Assembly: GCA_031002005.1 (NCBI GenBank)
Contig: JARYHS010013631.1
Span: 66,771,832-66,835,831 of the forward strand
Length of the DNA stretch: 64,000 bases
DNA from: Vandiemenella viatica
Taxonomy: Eukaryota > Arthropoda > Insecta > Orthoptera > Morabidae
Direction: 5' to 3'
Numbering within the stretch: the first letter of the stretch is position 1; the number at the start of each line of letters is the position of its first letter. The translations under genes and the position numbers were made by a program. The notes under the pieces are model-generated. The model saw nothing but the letters and a program-made list of their open reading frames with translations. It made no database searches and was not told the DNA's origin. Below are positions 45,873-54,375 of the stretch, piece by piece.

Positions 45873-47400
45873 TGAGTGTTACAGTAATTTATTTCTCTGC
45901 AGTTGCTTAACTAAATAGTATTGTTATAAAATAAAGCTCATTGTTATGCATTTCAGCCTAACTCCAACTCCACTGATGTTGCTGCTAGAAAAGCAAAGCT
46001 TAAATCACACCCGAATTAATACAATCCCTGTATCGCATGTCAGTGTCACCATACATCTCGATATAAACTTGATCTAAAATCTTCACAGGTTCTTACACTT
46101 TTCTTTCTTATTACCTGTGATGAAGATCGATGTTTTAAGGGGTGACAGCTTACATCGGCTGAAATAAGGACTCTAGTGAAAACGACGGATGCTAAAAATA
46201 AATCTTAAAAACTTGCGCGATGCCACATAATATTTAATTGTGGTTTAGGCCACAAAGATCTCGATGAATTTGGAACTTCAATAATTCAAACTAGTATGTA
46301 ATGATTTCAGTAAAAAAATCTGATAATTAATTTAAACGAAATACATACTATTCTTTAAGTGTTCTGACAATTAATTTCTTAGCAATTGCTTAACTAAATA
46401 GAATTGTTATAACATAAATTTCAATGTAATTCCTCGTGCCTTGCGTTGTCACAAAAAGTTTCTGTTTCCATCCGGGCCCAGGTTGCATTTCAACCTAACC
46501 ACGTACTACTCTAAACTTTCTGCCAGAAAAACAATACTTCAATATCACGCATATGAATACGCGTACTGTATCGCATTTTAGTGTAAATAATGCATCGCTA
46601 TATAAATTTGATAAAAATCTTCAAAAGTTTTTACACCTTTCTTTTTTTTAATCCGCGATTCAGACCGATATTACAACTTTTGAATAGCTGACATAATTAC
46701 ATGTTACGGAAATATTACGCAGTGAAAGCAAAGAAGATTGATATAAATTTTATAAACTTACAGGATACCACGTAATATTTGTTTTAATTGATACCGAGCG
46801 TGGTGGGTGAACGGTTAACGTTCTGGCCTCGCATTCGGGAGGACGCGGGTTCGAATCCTCGTCCAGGGATCCAGATTTGGGTTTTCCATGGTTTCCCCAA
46901 ATCACTCCAGGCGAATGCCGGGATGCTTTCTTCAAAAAGGCTATGGCCGAATTCCTTCCCGTTCCTTGTTCCTAGTCCTATCCCGACTCTAATGACCTCA
47001 GCCGTCGACGAGGCGTAAAGCAATAAAAAATAAAATTTTAATTGCTGCACATTTCGTGATCAGTGTGCAACTATTTACGTTCAAATGATTTAATGATTTC
47101 TATAACAGGGCACAGTTTAAATTATTTTGAAGAAAAGTAAATTATTCATGCCCTCTGCTGTAGCGACAAATGCCAGTTTTAATTCTGACCTATGCTAAGT
47201 AACAATCTAATCAAAGCTTTCACTTGCAATGATGTTCGAAAATTAAAACGTTTATCTACATATCAATGGACAAAGAATTTAAGGAATATTTCTATTTATC
47301 AAAAGAATAATACATAAATATAAGCATCTATTGATTGATATGCTTTTTTCAGTGTTCTGTCAGTTAATTTATTCGAAGATGCTTAGAAATGTTATTAAAT
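45873..47400 (+). repeat. diverged direct repeats, three copies, first period about 483 bp
   Basis: The phrase GTGTTAC/CTG-CA-TTAATTTCT followed by GCAGTTGCTTAACTAAATAG, TATTGTTATAA recurs at 45873 and 46356, and more weakly at 47349 (CAGTGTTCTGTCAGTTAATT). Inside units 1 and 2 the blocks CTGTATCGCAT, ATATAAA(C/T)TTGAT, AAAATCTTCA and TTTTTACAC(C/T)TTTCTTTC stay in register, as do CCAC(A/G)TAATATTT and TAATGATTTC. A SINE interrupts unit 2. The repeats are strongly diverged, so the duplication is old. Confidence 0.7.
46782..47044 (+). mobile_element. tRNA-derived SINE, family A, with 9-bp target duplication
   Basis: The element is 46791-47035, the most intact family-A copy here. Head ATACCGAGCGTGGTGGGTGA, GGTTAACGTTCTGGCC, B box GGTTCGAATCCTC, CATCCAGATTTGGG (as GATCCAGATTTGGG), TTTTCCATGGTTTCCCC, CACTCCAGGCGAATGCCGGG, and the tail GTCGACGAGGCGTAAAGC with an AT-rich end. 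Flanked by TTTTAATTG at 46782-46790 and 47036-47044. It sits inside the second of the diverged repeats. Confidence 0.93.
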
Positions 47401-47433
47401 AACGTGCATAACCAACAAAAATGGCATAAAGCG

Positions 47434-47479
47434 TGACGTCACGTCATAGAGAGACGTCATGACATGACAGGTGACGTCA
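47434..47479. promoter_or_regulatory. cluster of CRE-like palindromes
   Basis: TGACGTCA occurs perfectly at 47434-47441 and 47472-47479, with further ACGTCA/ACGTCAT half-sites at 47441-47446 and 47454-47460. TGACGTCA is the canonical binding site of CREB/ATF-type bZIP proteins. No adjacent gene was recognised, so function is unknown; a short duplication within a repeat could equally create the cluster. Confidence 0.4.
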
Positions 47480-47507
47480 TGCATTACAGACTTGCTGATT
47501 ATATATA

Positions 47508-47523
47508 TTATTATTATTATTAT

Positions 47524-47560
<37 letters not shown>

Positions 47561-47603
47561 TGTTGTAGTAGTAGTGGTAGTAATAGTAGTAGAAGTTGTT
47601 GTT
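47508..47603 (+). repeat. compound ATT/AGT trinucleotide microsatellite
   Basis: (TTA)n passes into a long (GTA)n run, then an interrupted TTG/GTA/GTG mixture ending in GAAGTTGTTGTTA. Confidence 0.95.
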
Positions 47604-48180
47604 ACAGAAGAATTTAACCGGTCATCAGAAATGACGTTTATCACCTATGGTGGTAGCTGGCATTTGTTCTGAAAACGTTGCTATTGAAAAACGAATAACA
47701 ATCTTTTTTACTAATATTTTTTGGTGATATGAATAAATTTTCTCTAATTAGTTTCTTGGAGTATTTGGCTATGACGTTTTTAAATAACTAACTGTATTTG
47801 ACTGAAATTTTATTGTTATGAAAAAGTTTCTAAGTAAAGTATAATTTAAAAATTGAATTAATATTATTTATTTCGCGATTACCTGCGTTTTGTGTAAACT
47901 TTCTTGTGAATTATTAATAAAATTGCCTGTTTGTTATCTTCCGTACAAAAAAAAATAAAAAAAAATAAAAATGTTAGATTATGTTGCCATCTGGCTCTAA
48001 TAACTGCGACAGAGAATACAGAGTAACCATCGAATTCCCTTCTCCTTACATGAATTTCTGCATCTATTCGTCGTAAATAAAAAGCAACTCTAAATTTAAA
48101 CGAACGTCGCACTGTAATTTTTTTAATTTCTGTCTCGTCTTATAATTTTTTATCCCTATCCGATAGAATAGGAAGAAAAG
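47604..48180. other. unassigned AT-rich DNA
   Basis: No feature recognised; a 77-codon minus-strand frame is AT-driven. Confidence 0.45.
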
Positions 48181-48181
48181 T

Positions 48182-48680
48182 GTTATGCTGCTCGGTACTA
48201 GCCATAGAAGAGGTGTAGACCCTCTCCCGCAGGATTAGTTAGGCACAGGATACCAGTTTTTTCGAATCTAGTCTAACATTACGTCAGGTTATAGAGGCTA
48301 TAAGTTCACTTTTTAAGAGTTTCACTAAGGAAGTTAGAGTGTGATAGGTGCGGGAAATCTACAGATAGAAAAGATAGTTATAGTATAGAGAGTGACCTGA
48401 GGAAGGTGGTGAAGGAGGCGTAGCATACCAGGGTTGAACTCATGAAGGTCCTAAGTCGCCATGTCCGGCCACAGTTGAACTGCGCTGTGAGGCGGGTAAA
48501 CGAGTAAACAGAGAATCCACCGAGAAAAGGCATTCATTCAGTCTTGGGGATTGTTACTGTGGACGCCATTGGTAAGTGGGGTTTCACTAAGCATGGCCAA
48601 CACCTAGGGGGCAAGGGGTTGCATTCTGACTTGTTAGCTAATGCTTATAAGAGAGCCCGCTTCCGGTGATGATGAGGTGA
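48182..48680 (+). pseudogene. LINE ORF1 SGNH-esterase-like domain remnant
   Basis: The frame starts VMLLGTSHRRGVDPLPQD, with G-T-S-H as the nucleophile block of SGNH/GDSL hydrolases. After frame changes come GKSTDRKDSYSIESDLRKVV, KVLSRHVRPQLN and GIVTVDAIGKWGFTK, HGQHLGGKGLHSDL. The H-G-x-H-L-xxx-G segment corresponds to the conserved DGxHLN block with the catalytic His. CR1-type LINEs are known to carry an esterase-like domain in their first protein. Three stops and at least two frameshifts make it a pseudogene. Confidence 0.65.
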
Positions 48681-48939
48681 GGACTGTGTCTACTTTAGGT
48701 TAGGGGCTACTGCTGAGGGGATAGAGATATCTATACTGACCACGATCTACGATTGGAAAACTCTCAAATGCTAAAGAAATGCATGAAGTTGCTGAAACAA
48801 CACCTGACGGAGAAAAAGTTGGGAAGGAGAAGATTAATGCTGAAAATTTCACAAAATCAGTAATAAGATTGATACTGGTAAACTGTAGAAGTTAACAAAG
48901 CAATTTAATTTACAAACTTAATACAAATACTCGAGCTTC

Positions 48940-49470
48940 AAGTAATTAATTTTGAGGGTAGAGTCTTCGATAAAAGAAGTACTAGATAATTGTTACAGAG
49001 TGTACCGCAGAGATAGGGGAGCAATGGGTCTAGAGGTTTCTGCACTGGCTATCGAAGACTACTACAGTTCACTGGTGATCATGACCATGAGTTACTCGGT
49101 AATTAAAACGAAGTGTTTGCTGCTTACCGTCGCGTCGTGGAAAAATGAATGATGAAGATGAAGCTCTTGGGGAAAAACTAAATTCATAGTCACAGTTCAG
49201 TAGAATGGCCATTTTTGGTAGGGATTTAAATTTACCAGTTGTCACCTGGGTAGGAAGTAAGATTAATAACACAACGGAACAGCGATTTTCAAATACATTA
49301 ATAAGAGAGCGGGGCTATACACAAGTGATAGAGCAGAACACAAGGGGAAAAAAAACATCTTGGATGTCTATTTGAAAAAGCCCGATGATAACCTAAGGGG
49401 GTGTCAAGTAACTGAAGGAGCAAGTTATCATGATGTAGTTCTGATGGTTATTTCAGGAGTCAGTAATCCA
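48940..49470 (+). pseudogene. LINE endonuclease domain remnant
   Basis: SSIKEVLDNCYRVYRRDRGA (48.955-49.02 kb) matches the SWLxxEVxDxEVYRxYRRDR block of LINE endonucleases. Downstream, MAIFGRDLNLPVVTWVGS-like sequence (49.20-49.26 kb, GGDLNLP motif with Gly lost) and TRGKKTSWMSI/ILDVYLKKPDDN (about 49.34-49.39 kb) follow the expected order. Stops are frequent. Confidence 0.6.
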
Positions 49471-49743
49471 GTGGCCTATATTGAAGAGGAAAAGATATAC
49501 ACGACTATAAAAGCCACAAATTTCAGAAGTTGATAGGATGGCACAATTACAGTGGCGTCGAAGTTGGAGTAATTCAAGGAGATAATGAAAAAAAGTGTGT
49601 AAAATATATATTTGTAAACAGAGACGTACAGAGGTGAGGCGGTTAATGTGGTTGGAGAGAAGATAACATAACAGAGTAAAGAAACAGCAAGGCAGTAGGG
49701 ATTAGTTGAAACACTTAACCAAGGAATTAATAATAGCAAAAAG

Positions 49744-50225
49744 GTGGTTAAAGATGATTTTATGAAAAATATTTTTGGTGCTGCGGGACCACGGACAGAT
49801 GTATCTAGAAATTTTTATGGCTATGTTAGAAAAATGAGGGAAAAGGAGGGTATTAAGACGATTATAAATAAAGATGGAGAAGAAGTTACTGAGGATTTGA
49901 GAAAGGTAGAGATTTTAAGTGGTTTAGTGAGGCCATTAGGAACAATGATTCAGGAAGGGGAACAAGTAAATCGTAGAATGAGCTTATCCACACTGTTAGA
50001 AATGAGCAAACTAAAAATTTTGAAATTTATCCTGAGGATATCAAGAAGGAACTAAGAAAGTTGAAGAAGCCTAAAGAGGCTGGTGTAGGTAATATTATTA
50101 CGGTTGTCCTAAAGACAGGAGAATGTAACAATGCACCTTACCTTGAAACGTTATTTAAATTGTGTTTGGATACTTGCTGCTTACCAGAGGACTAGAAAAG
50201 TGAGATGGTAGTACCGATACATATA
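49744..50225 (+). pseudogene. LINE pre-RT linker and first RT block
   Basis: The 103-codon frame VKDDFMKNIFGAAGPRTDVS, RNFYGYVRKMREKEGIKTII, NKDGEEVTEDLRKVEI is the Y-x-Y-V-R-x-K-R linker that precedes the RT. It continues in another frame as LRKLKKPKEAGVGNIITVVL (the K-x-x-KxAGxDxI block) to PEDXKSEMVVPIH. The RT then resumes after the inserted RTE-like element at ENYRPISLH (51.05 kb). Its closest visible relative is the minus-strand fragment at 60.43-60.70 kb. Confidence 0.78.
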
Positions 50226-50230
50226 GGAAG

Positions 50231-51048
50231 GATGACAAATCTTCTTCTTCTGGTCCCTATCCGCCCCGGATGTCGGCGACCATCTTGGCTATCTCGTCTC
50301 TGCTCGGATTAGCTCCGTAGTTGTCTTGGAGGTCCATGTTCTCAGATTTTTTTTAGCCAGGAAGTTCTTCTTCTACCAGCACTTCTCTTTCCTGATATTT
50401 TGCCCTGGAGAACAGACTGCGGAGTTCGAAACGGCTATTGTACCTCATGATGGGGTCAAGGTACTGCAGCTTCCGTATTTTTATGGTTGTCAATATTTCC
50501 ATATTCTTTATCATTTTTCGGGGCATTTCAGCATTTGTGGTGTGGTCTGTCCGTGGTATTCTCAACATTCTTCGATTCAGCACCATTTCAAAAGCTCTTA
50601 TACTTGCGAACATTGAAAATTTCCTTCTCACAGTGGTGTCCAATAGAATCCCCCTTGGAGATCCGAATGGGGGACTTGAAACTCAGGAACATTTAGTTTT
50701 GAACACAGCTATGATGTGTTACAAGAGAATCCAATGGATCTTTGATGTTGTAGTTTCTCGTTGCTTTCTGCATCCTCATTCCGTTGATTCACTTGTGGCT
50801 CATCCACCTTCTGGAGCGATTCACACTCCAAGGGCAAGAGAGTGACCCATCTTCCACCACTGGGTGGAAGGGATCTCCTTATCCCGGGAGATATTCGGTC
50901 CCTTCCTTCGTTGGCCGCTTGTCTATATAAATACATAGACAAACGTTGCCGCCTCTCTACCAGGCGGAGGTAAATATCAGGTTTTTCCCTTCCTTGAATC
51001 TAGGACCATGATTATCTAGATTCGCCAGTAATTTTAGAGATGACAAAT
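50231..51048 (-). mobile_element. RTE-like LINE insertion with 10-bp target duplication
   Basis: The insert 50241-51038 (798 bp) is flanked by exact GATGACAAAT (50231-50240 and 51039-51048); removing it rejoins the host LINE. On the minus strand its 3' half encodes an RTE/BovB-type C-terminus: FEMVLNRRMLRIPRTDH, EILTTIKIRKLQYLDPIM, then LRTWTSKTTTELIRAETR and KMVADIRGG. It ends in a short (GAA)n tail at 50241-50252, as is usual for RTE elements. Its 5' part (about 50660-51038) does not look like RT sequence, so the copy may be internally deleted or a chimeric non-autonomous derivative. Confidence 0.82.
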
Positions 51049-52110
51049 AGGATCGAAAATTATAGGCCAATCAGTTTACATCAGTAGTATGTAAATCAAT
51101 AGTGAGATTGATATGCAATTACATCAGAAGTATATGTGAGAAGTGTAAGTGATTTTCACATCGACAAAATGTCTTTAGACAAGGATATTCATGCGAATAT
51201 CAGTTAGTAGGCTACATGCAAGATATTTCGAATGAAATGAACAGGGGATGCCGAATAGATAATGAAGAACTTGATCTTTCAAAGGCTTTCGACAGACTGA
51301 TGCATAAAATGGTTGTAAATAAGGTAAAAACAATTTGATTGCATCAAAAAGTGATCTCATGGGTAGAAGAATTCTTAAAAGGTAGAAAGAAAAAAGTCAG
51401 GGTAGGAAATGCAGCATCAGAAGAAGTGGAAATGAAACTAGGAGTGTTACATGCTAGTGTACTGGGACCGCTATTATTCGTTATTCTAATCAATGATTGT
51501 ATTGATGGTTTAATCAATGTCAGAAGTTAGGTTGTTTGCAGATGACATAATGCTGTACAATAGCAACAAACGGTAGAAGCCCGTAAGCAGCTGCAGGGTG
51601 ATCTGAACTGGATATCTGCTACGTAGGTCAACATGGGACGAAGACAGATGCAAAGAAAAATCAGCTTATTAAGTACACGGATAAACAACTAAAGGTTGAT
51701 TGTAATTATATGATGGGGAAAGAATTGCTTATTGAATACTTGGAATGTAAATACCTTGGCATAAGTTTTGAAAACAAACTCAACTGGGCAGGACACATCA
51801 CAGAGGTTGAAGGAAAAGATTTCAAAATCCTTTATTTGTTGTAGGAGGGGATGTACGAGAGAAGTAAGGGAATTGAGTTACAAAACTTTAGTCAGAAAAT
51901 AGCTTGAATATAGTAGTGTAGTATGTAAACCACATTTTGGGTATCAAACACAGGAGTTGGGGGGGGGGGGGGGCCAAAGAAGGGCTGCTAAATTTGTTTC
52001 TGTAAATTACCACACAGCACAGTAGGTAACTGATATGATAAAGAAACTGAAATTTGATTCATTGGAAGACAGGAGGAAGATGAAGAGTGTGATAGGAGTG
52101 CACAAAGGTA
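51049..52110 (+). pseudogene. LINE reverse transcriptase and C-terminal region
   Basis: DLSKAFDRLMHKMVVNKVKT (51.27-51.33 kb) contains motif A with its Asp. VISWVEEFLKGRKKKVRVGN and LGVLHASVLGPLLFVILIND (51.35-51.49 kb) cover the thumb-side block and GVPQGSxLGPLLFxxYIND. LFADDIMLYNSN (51.53-51.56 kb) is the catalytic box with both Asp present. Then YLGISFENKLNWAGHI and RRAAKFVSVNYHTAQ. A stop after NVRS, frameshifts and a 15-G run separate the pieces. The reading ends before the usual FREWNxLP C-terminus. Confidence 0.83.
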
Positions 52111-52944
52111 TAGGTTGGTAATGAGAAGTGGAAATTTAATTTAATATAATTGCGAAGGAGGGCACGTTACGATAGCAATTTCAATACAAACCCATTTTCC
52201 CCTTTCTTGTACCCAATTTTAATTTTAAATTCTTTCAGTGTTATTGGTAAATTTTTCATCCGTTGGTAATTTATTCCATTCCCTGAATCTCTTATCTACA
52301 AAAGAAAATTTTCGCACGCCCATATGCCTGAAATCGAGTGCCACCTTGTGGTCATAGTCGTCTTTTCCCTTCCATACACCACCAATATAATTCAACACCT
52401 CATCACCAATAAACATCTTTTACACATCCTAAAACTCTGTTCACCCTTCTCCTATCTTCTAATGAATCCCATTAAAGCTCCTTTGTCATCTCAGTTACTG
52501 ATAGTGTTCTACAGTAATTTACAGAGACAAATCTAGCAGTAGTCTTGTGTAGTTCGCGAACGAACTAGTTCGGAAGAGCGCTCTCACAGGCGAACTACGC
52601 GAACTAGTTCCCAGATCTCTCGCTCCTTAGTTCGTTAGTTCGTTCGATCCTTTCCCGAAGACCAACTTTGGTTTTAGTTTATTATCTAAAAGGAAACACA
52701 GTTCCTTGTGGACACATTTCACTGAAGACACAGATCTAAAAATAAAAGAAAAATAAATTGTTCAACATTAATAATTATTGCAGAAGTCACAAACGGAAAT
52801 TTAACGTGGAATGTGAAAATAAAATACACTTTGATCCCATTAACAATCAAAAGACAACCATCGATAACCACAACTACCATAACAAACAAGAGAGCGCGTG
52901 CAGTAGCGCTAGCAAAGCGAGCGAGCGAGCTGTCTTGGGAGGAC

Positions 52945-53168
52945 CTAGTTCGCGAACTAAACAGAGCGCTCCCGGTCGCGAACTAAAGAGAGCGGTACCG
53001 TTCGCGAACTAACAGAGCGCTCCCGGTCGCGAACTATAGAGAGCGGTACCGTTCGCGAACTAAACAGAGCGCTCCCGGTCGCGAACTATAGAGAGCGGAA
53101 CCGTTCGCGAACTAAACTGAGCGGTACCGTTCGCGAACTAAATTGAGCGCTACCGTTCGCGAACTGGC
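52945..53168 (+). repeat. subterminal array of GTTCGCGAACTA units
   Basis: About nine units of 25-26 bp, alternating between a GGTCGCGAACTA-type and a GTTCGCGAACTA-type core, separated by AGAGCG(C/G)T and CCCG or ACCG. Each core is a palindrome (TTCGCGAA). Pairs of units form a 51-bp higher period. A dense palindrome array near a transposon end is a natural candidate for transposase binding; that is inference. Confidence 0.85.
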
Positions 53169-54269
53169 ACCATTCGCCTCTAGGGTTTCCAATATTTTTT
53201 CGGTTGATGGTAGGAATTTTTAAAAAAGAATAACCTATAAAAATATGCTACACTTCAAAAATATAATATTTTACGAAAGAGTAGAAAATGATAAAAGGTA
53301 TGTTTTTACTATTTCATTTTTTAAGCTATATTTTTTGCACTTCTTTCATCTTTAATTCTTTTTTGTCTACAGTAAAATTGTCATATGCTTTATCGCTTTC
53401 AGTTGTCAAATTAATTTCAAGAAAAAGCTCATTTTTTATTCATGAAATACTTCTCTTACTTTTACCTGGATTTCGTATAATATTGTTATTTCAGAGTAAA
53501 GTTTGTTCACTTTGATATTCATTTTTTCTCGCTAATTTATAACCTCTAATATAGTCTCACAGTCATCAAATGAAAACCTGTGATTTGAATTTAATTTTTG
53601 GATTTTGTATAGCCAATTGCTTTCATTAAAATCTAACTATTTACTAAGATACTCCAGACATTTATCAACGAATACTAGAGCATTATTTTTTTATATTATC
53701 ACTTTCTGAGGAGAATTTGGTTTCTAAAGGCTTTTTCTTGTTTTCTTAACCAAAGAAACAGTATCTTTTACATTTTTCTAGCGCTGATTTTAAAGCTGAC
53801 ATAATATAATACTTATCTCAGTCTGTTGGTTAACAGCTTTGTGAAAGTGATGAAAGAAATGACTTGCGAAATTCAAAAGATTTTAACTTTTGTGTCTTCA
53901 TCAGTTTCATTCGTCGCCAAAAAATTGTGAATGTGTGTTGGATTATTCTCCCTTTCACTAATAAAATAATAGCTCAATGACTTCCAATTCACTGGAAATT
54001 TACGCACTTTCGTTATTGCTACCACTTTCTCATTCAAGGGTCACTGTTATTTTTATATGTCTAATTATTAGATATCACATTGGAAGTATTAATGTTATTT
54101 TTCTTAATAATATAGGTAATACTATTTCTGTCATATAGTACTTAAGTTGTAGCCAATAGTAGAATTATATTTTGTCCATGATTTCCAAAACTTTATTTAT
54201 ATAAAAAAGCCGATTACTTATAAACTGGTATTTTAATTCATCAAAATAAACGCGTTTATAATATTTTAC

Positions 54270-54288
54270 AAGTAATGTTGTGTTGTTG

Positions 54289-54320
<32 letters not shown>

Positions 54321-54375
54321 GGTGTTTAAGGGCGCGTCGACGGCAGGATCATTAGCGCCTTTTATAAGTAATGTT
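54270..54375 (-). mobile_element. short SINE-tail insertion with 10-bp target duplication
   Basis: AAGTAATGTT occurs at 54270-54279 and 54366-54375. Between them, on the minus strand, lies AAAGGCGCTAATGATCCTGC, CGTCGACGCGCCCTTAAACA, then (ACC)n and (AAC)n simple repeats as a tail. The unique part is a SINE 3' end like the micro-insertion at 6806-6849. So this is an extremely 5'-truncated retroposed copy with a trinucleotide tail inside the hAT-like element. Confidence 0.75.
54278..54324 (+). repeat. GTT/GGT microsatellite
   Basis: (TTG)n followed by (GTG)n, forming the simple-repeat tail of the SINE-like insertion above. Confidence 0.9.

Larger units (their letters stand above)
48182..52133 (+). 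mobile_element. CR1-like LINE, long decayed copy
   Basis: Pieces in order on the plus strand: SGNH-esterase-like remnant (48.18-48.68 kb), endonuclease traces (48.95-49.45 kb), pre-RT linker (49.74-50.2 kb), RT (51.05-51.6 kb) and C-terminal region ending near RRAAKFVSVNYHTAQ and LKFDSLEDRRKMKS (about 52.0-52.1 kb). Esterase-plus-endonuclease-plus-RT is the CR1-group layout. It is broken by many stops, by an RTE-like insertion (50241-51038) and by a 15-G run (51959-51973). Relatives of the same family lie on the minus strand at 52161-55549 and at 58985-60720. Confidence 0.85.

Noticed and set aside
50438..50845. 135-codon plus-strand frame
   Set aside because: Antisense of the RTE-like coding remnant on the minus strand; no motif of its own.
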